A DNA stretch of 64,000 nucleotides, from the NCBI RefSeq assembly GCF_024764775.1, contig NZ_JALIGC010000033.1:128508-192507 (forward strand). Direction: 5' to 3'. This stretch comes from Scandinavium manionii. Its GTDB lineage: Bacteria > Pseudomonadota > Gammaproteobacteria > Enterobacterales > Enterobacteriaceae. Under the pieces are notes generated by a model. That model was not told the origin of the DNA and did not search any database. It saw only the letters and a program-made list of their open reading frames with translations. Positions 61,313 through 64,000 of this stretch are shown piece by piece. The first letter of the stretch is position 1; each line of letters begins with the position of its first letter. Both the position numbers and the translations under genes were made by a program.

Positions 61313-62257
61313 TTATTCTCCTTTCAGGCAGCTCGAATACTGGTTCGCCAGTTGGGTCAGGAAAGCGGGGTAACTCGCTTTGCCCAACTGGATATTGGTG
61401 CCAAGCGGATCCAGCGTTCCCATTCGAACGGAGGTTCCGCGGGCTACCGCTTCCACCACTGCCGGCCTGAATTGTGGCTCAGCAAAAACGCAGGTCGCTT
61501 TTTGCTCAACCAACTGTGTTCTTATTTCGTGTAAACGCTGCGCACCGGGTTGGATCTCAGGATTGACGGTAAAATGCCCCAGTGAGGTCATTCCGTAATG
61601 TTTTTCGTAGTAGCCGTAGGCGTCATGAAAAACGAAATATCCTTTCCCTTTCAACGGTGCCAGCTCGTTACCCACCTGCTTATCGGTCGTGGCTAAATTC
61701 GCCTCGAAATCCTTCAGGTTGGCGTCAAGTTTGGCTCGACTTTGCGGCATAAGTTCCACTAATTTATCGTGGATTGCAACCGCTGACAGGCGCGCTATCT
61801 CTGGCGAGAGCCACAAATGCATGTTGTATTCACCATGATGGTGATCTTCATCACCTTTTTCTGCTGCGCCGTGATTATGGCCGTGATCGTCATCATCATC
61901 GTCAGCCCCTTTCATAAGCAGTGGTTTCACACCGGGCAGCGTTGAAATGGTGACCTTTTTCGCCTCAGGAAACGCAGTCGCTGTCTTGTCCATAAATGCT
62001 TCCATCTCAGGACCAATCCACACCACTAAGTCGGCGTTTTGTAAGCGTTTTGCGTCACTTGGGCGTAAAGAATAATCATGCTCGGAGGCCCCGTCAGGCA
62101 GTAAAACCTCTGTCGGTGTTACGCCGTCGGCGATGGCTGAAGCGATGAATCCAAGGGGTTTCAGCGAGGCAACCACGGCGGCACTCGCCTGCGTAGCGGC
62201 AGTGCCCCAAAGTACGGTGGATAATGCTGCGAAAAGAAGCGTCTTTTTATGTAACAT
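61313..62257 (-). CDS. znuA: Zinc ABC transporter substrate-binding protein ZnuA
   Basis: ZnuA captures Zn2+ in the periplasm and hands it to ZnuB. The 314-residue protein has a signal peptide ending near ASA, conserved His ligands in PDGASEHDYSLRPSD, MHLWLSPE and the later FHDAYGYYEKHYG, and a charged His-rich loop (DDDDDDHGHNHG... DEDHHHGE, about 118-145) typical of ZnuA. ATG 62257 gives the conserved start MLHKKTLLF; the frame opens five codons earlier. Divergent from znuCB with a shared Zur box. Confidence 0.96.
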   Translation of the reverse strand: MLHKKTLLFAALSTVLWGTAATQASAAVVASLKPLGFIASAIADGVTPTEVLLPDGASEHDYSLRPSDAKRLQNADLVVWIGPEMEAFMDKTATAFPEAKKVTISTLPGVKPLLMKGADDDDDDHGHNHGAAEKGDEDHHHGEYNMHLWLSPEIARLSAVAIHDKLVELMPQSRAKLDANLKDFEANLATTDKQVGNELAPLKGKGYFVFHDAYGYYEKHYGMTSLGHFTVNPEIQPGAQRLHEIRTQLVEQKATCVFAEPQFRPAVVEAVARGTSVRMGTLDPLGTNIQLGKASYPAFLTQLANQYSSCLKGE

Positions 62258-62286
62258 AATGCGTCTTATCATCGTAATGAATAAAA

Positions 62287-62308
62287 GAAGTGTGATATTA
62301 TAACATTC
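62287..62308. promoter_or_regulatory. Zur box between znuA and znuCB
   Basis: The stretch with GTGTGATATTATAACATT is almost the same as the E. coli znuA-znuC Zur operator and lies between the two divergent starts. It should repress both transcripts when zinc is plentiful. Confidence 0.85.
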
Positions 62309-62334
62309 ACTGACTTGTGCAACCTCAAATTGTG

Positions 62335-63087
62335 ATGACGAATCTCGTAACGCTCGAAAATGTTTCGGTCTCCTTCGGCCAGCGCCGTGTCCTGTCTGAT
62401 ATTTCGCTGACGCTGAAGCCTGGCAAAATTCTTACGCTTCTTGGGCCAAATGGCGCAGGAAAGTCGACGCTCGTCCGTGTGGTTCTTGGGCTGGTAGCAC
62501 CGGATTCCGGTGTCATCAAGCGAGAGGGCAAACTGCAGATTGGCTATGTCCCGCAGAAAATACACCTCGATTCCACCCTGCCCTTAACCGTCAGCCGCTT
62601 TTTACGGCTGCGCCCTGGCACTCGCAAAGACGATATTCTCCCGGCGCTGAAACGCGTGCAGGCGGGGCATTTGATGGATGCGCCGATGCAAAAGCTGTCC
62701 GGTGGTGAAACGCAGCGCGTGCTGCTGGCCCGTGCGCTGTTGAACAAACCGCAGTTGCTGGTGCTCGACGAGCCAACTCAGGGCGTGGATGTTAACGGTC
62801 AGGTCGCGCTGTACGACCTTATCGACCAGTTGCGCAGTGAGCTGAATTGCGCAGTGTTGATGGTATCCCACGACCTGCATCTGGTGATGGCCAAAACCGA
62901 CGAGGTGCTGTGCCTCAATCACCATATTTGCTGCTCAGGCACGCCGGAAGTGGTGTCGATGCACCCGGAATTTATCTCGATGTTTGGCCCACGCGGCGCG
63001 CAACAGCTGGGGATTTATCGTCACCAGCATAATCATCGCCACGATTTACAGGGACGTATTGTTCTGCGTAGAGGGAACGACCGCTAA
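62335..63087 (+). CDS. znuC: Zinc ABC transporter ATPase ZnuC
   Basis: ZnuC powers zinc uptake. The 250-residue protein has Walker A GPNGAGKST (near 38-46), Q-loop VPQK, the ABC signature LSGGETQRVLLARAL (near 124), Walker B LLVLDEPTQGVD and switch histidine in VLMVSHDLHLV, plus the His-rich C-terminal end YRHQHNHRHD that is typical of ZnuC. I chose the ATG at 62335 (start MTNLVTLENVSVSFG), as in E. coli; the frame also opens at a GTG at 62317. Its stop overlaps the znuB start by one base. Confidence 0.95.
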   Translation: MTNLVTLENVSVSFGQRRVLSDISLTLKPGKILTLLGPNGAGKSTLVRVVLGLVAPDSGVIKREGKLQIGYVPQKIHLDSTLPLTVSRFLRLRPGTRKDDILPALKRVQAGHLMDAPMQKLSGGETQRVLLARALLNKPQLLVLDEPTQGVDVNGQVALYDLIDQLRSELNCAVLMVSHDLHLVMAKTDEVLCLNHHICCSGTPEVVSMHPEFISMFGPRGAQQLGIYRHQHNHRHDLQGRIVLRRGNDR

Positions 63088-63872
63088 TGATTGAATTACT
63101 GTTTCCCGGCTGGCTGGCTGGTGTGATGCTGGCCTGCGCTGCCGGGCCGCTGGGCTCGTTTGTGGTCTGGCGTCGGATGTCCTATTTCGGTGATACCCTC
63201 GCCCATGCTTCACTGCTTGGCGTGGCGTTTGGCCTGCTGCTGGATGTGAATCCGTTTTACGCGGTGATCGCCGTGACGCTGATGCTGGCAGGCGGTCTGG
63301 TGTGGCTGGAGCGCCGCCCGCACCTCGCCATCGATACGCTGCTCGGGATTATGGCCCACAGTGCGCTGTCGCTGGGTTTGGTGGTGGTCAGCCTGATGTC
63401 CAATGTTCGTGTGGATTTGATGGCCTATCTGTTCGGTGATTTGCTGGCCGTGACGCCTGAAGATTTGATTTCGATTGGTCTGGGTGTTGCCGTGGTGGTG
63501 GCGATTCTGCTGTGGCAGTGGCGCAATCTGCTGTCGATGACCATCAGCCCGGACCTGGCCTTCGTTGACGGCGTGAAGCTGCAACGCGTCAAACTGCTGC
63601 TGATGCTGGTCACCGCGTTGACTATTGGCGTGGCGATGAAATTTGTCGGGGCGTTGATCATCACGTCGCTGTTAATTATCCCTGCCGCCACCGCCCGCCG
63701 CTTTGCCCGCACGCCGGAGCAAATGGCCGGTATCGCCGTTGGCATCGGCATGATTGCCGTCACCGGCGGCCTGACGTTCTCCGCCTTCTACGACACACCC
63801 GCAGGCCCGTCAGTGGTGCTCTGCGCCGCGGTGTTGTTTATCTTCAGCATGATGAAAAAAAACGCCCAATAG
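63087..63872 (+). CDS. znuB: Zinc ABC transporter permease ZnuB
   Basis: ZnuB is the membrane channel of the zinc importer. The 261-residue protein is a run of about eight hydrophobic helices of the ABC-3 metal permease family (WRRMSYFGDTLAHASLLGVAFG near 29-50; RVDLMAYLFGDLLAVTP; VGALIITSLLIIPAATARRFA near 192-212). Length equals E. coli ZnuB. Its ATG overlaps the znuC stop (TAATG), so translation is coupled. Two bases after its TAG an apparent insertion-sequence end begins. Confidence 0.96.
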   Translation: MIELLFPGWLAGVMLACAAGPLGSFVVWRRMSYFGDTLAHASLLGVAFGLLLDVNPFYAVIAVTLMLAGGLVWLERRPHLAIDTLLGIMAHSALSLGLVVVSLMSNVRVDLMAYLFGDLLAVTPEDLISIGLGVAVVVAILLWQWRNLLSMTISPDLAFVDGVKLQRVKLLLMLVTALTIGVAMKFVGALIITSLLIIPAATARRFARTPEQMAGIAVGIGMIAVTGGLTFSAFYDTPAGPSVVLCAAVLFIFSMMKKNAQ

Positions 63873-63878
63873 GGTAAT

Positions 63879-63910
63879 GCCAGTCAGTTAAGCAACTGAC
63901 TGGCTTTTTT
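63879..63910 (+). terminator. Hairpin with T-run after znuB, inside the IS end
   Basis: GCCAGTCAGTT-AAGC-AACTGACTGGC, an 11-bp perfect stem followed by TTTTTT. It would terminate znuCB transcription, but it overlaps the transposase 3' end and so belongs to the inserted element. Confidence 0.7.
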
Positions 63911-64000
63911 GTTCCAGGCCTTACCATATTTACGTGGCCTTTCTTTCACCACTCTCGGGAAGGCTCTTTCTCTTCTTATCGGTAGCTTTACCATCTGCGC
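63884..64000 (-). CDS. IS4-family transposase, C-terminal fragment
   Basis: The last 38 codons on the minus strand read ...MVKLPIRRERAFPRVVKERPRKYG, then KAWNKKASQLLN and a TGA stop. The R-x-F/Y-P-R-V-V-K-x-R-P-R-K-Y pattern is the usual C-terminal end of IS4-group DDE transposases. Only this tail is in the window; the catalytic DDE residues lie to the right. Frame is open to the window edge. Confidence 0.6.
   Translation of the reverse strand, partial: AQMVKLPIRRERAFPRVVKERPRKYGKAWNKKASQLLN

Larger units (their letters stand above)
63875..64000 (-). mobile_element. Right end of an IS4-family insertion sequence (cut by window edge)
   Basis: The sequence after znuB begins TAATGCCAGTCAGTTAAG, close to the terminal inverted repeat of IS4 as I remember it (TAATGCCGATCAGTTAAG). 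Immediately inside, a frame on the minus strand reads as a transposase C-terminus. The other end lies outside the window, so the inverted repeat pair and target duplication cannot be checked. E. coli has ruvB in this place. Confidence 0.6.

Overview
The window is an ordinary-looking chromosomal segment of a member of the Enterobacteriaceae. Nearly every gene has a counterpart of almost identical length in Escherichia coli, in E. coli order (rnd, fadD, yeaY, tsaB ... lpxM, mepM, znuACB). Extra genes such as an FtsI-like PBP next to rlmA, and many sequence differences, point to a genus outside E. coli, such as Enterobacter, Leclercia, Lelliottia or Citrobacter. I did not run a database search, so the genus is an inference. 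Most product names rest on recognising the protein sequences.

Layout. 0-6.3 kb: start of rnd, fadD with a FadR-type operator, the lipoprotein yeaY, tsaB, the helicase yoaA, ridA-like yoaB, an ERIC repeat and yoaH. 6.3-13.1 kb: pabB, nudL, sdaA, pdeD and the TerC/CBS membrane protein yoaE. 13.1-16.8 kb: the mannose PTS operon manXYZ with a regulated leader, then yobD. 16.8-20.4 kb: the manganese exporter mntP behind two MntR-type operators, a Fur-type box and a yybP-ykoY riboswitch; then rlmA and a second FtsI-like PBP. 20.5-24.9 kb: cspC with a shortened yobF, yebO, mgrB, yobH, kdgR, yebQ. 24.9-35.5 kb: htpX, prc-proQ, msrC, letAB, rsmF, yebV, yebW.

35.5-43.6 kb is the variable part. Between pphA and the antisense sRNA pair SdsR/RyeA lies a block of about 7 kb that I do not recall from E. 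coli: a VirK/YbjX (DUF535) protein, an unrecognised small membrane protein, a terminator-ended transcript candidate, a GGDEF - degenerate GGDEF - EAL protein, a Kbp-like BON/LysM protein, and a small cluster that appears to have decayed by deletion (monooxygenase, truncated ACT-like ORF, frame-shifted ArsR-like regulator).

43.6-64 kb returns to the core: yebY-yebZ-yobA (copper-type), holE, yobB, exoX, ptrB, yebE, yebF, purT with a PurR box, the Entner-Doudoroff cluster eda-edd-zwf with hexR and pykA, then lpxM, mepM and the zinc uptake locus znuA/znuCB with its Zur box. A second ERIC repeat lies in the hexR-pykA gap. At the right edge, immediately after znuB, is the end of an apparent IS4-family insertion sequence.

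Functional threads: metal homeostasis (MntP, ZnuABC, CopC/CopD-like), sugar-acid and glucose-6-phosphate catabolism (KdgR, Edd, Eda, Zwf, HexR, PykA), envelope biogenesis (LetAB, Prc, MepM, LpxM, PBP3 paralog) and RNA-level control (ProQ, CspC, SdsR/RyeA, riboswitch). No CRISPR array, tRNA, rRNA or intact prophage was seen.
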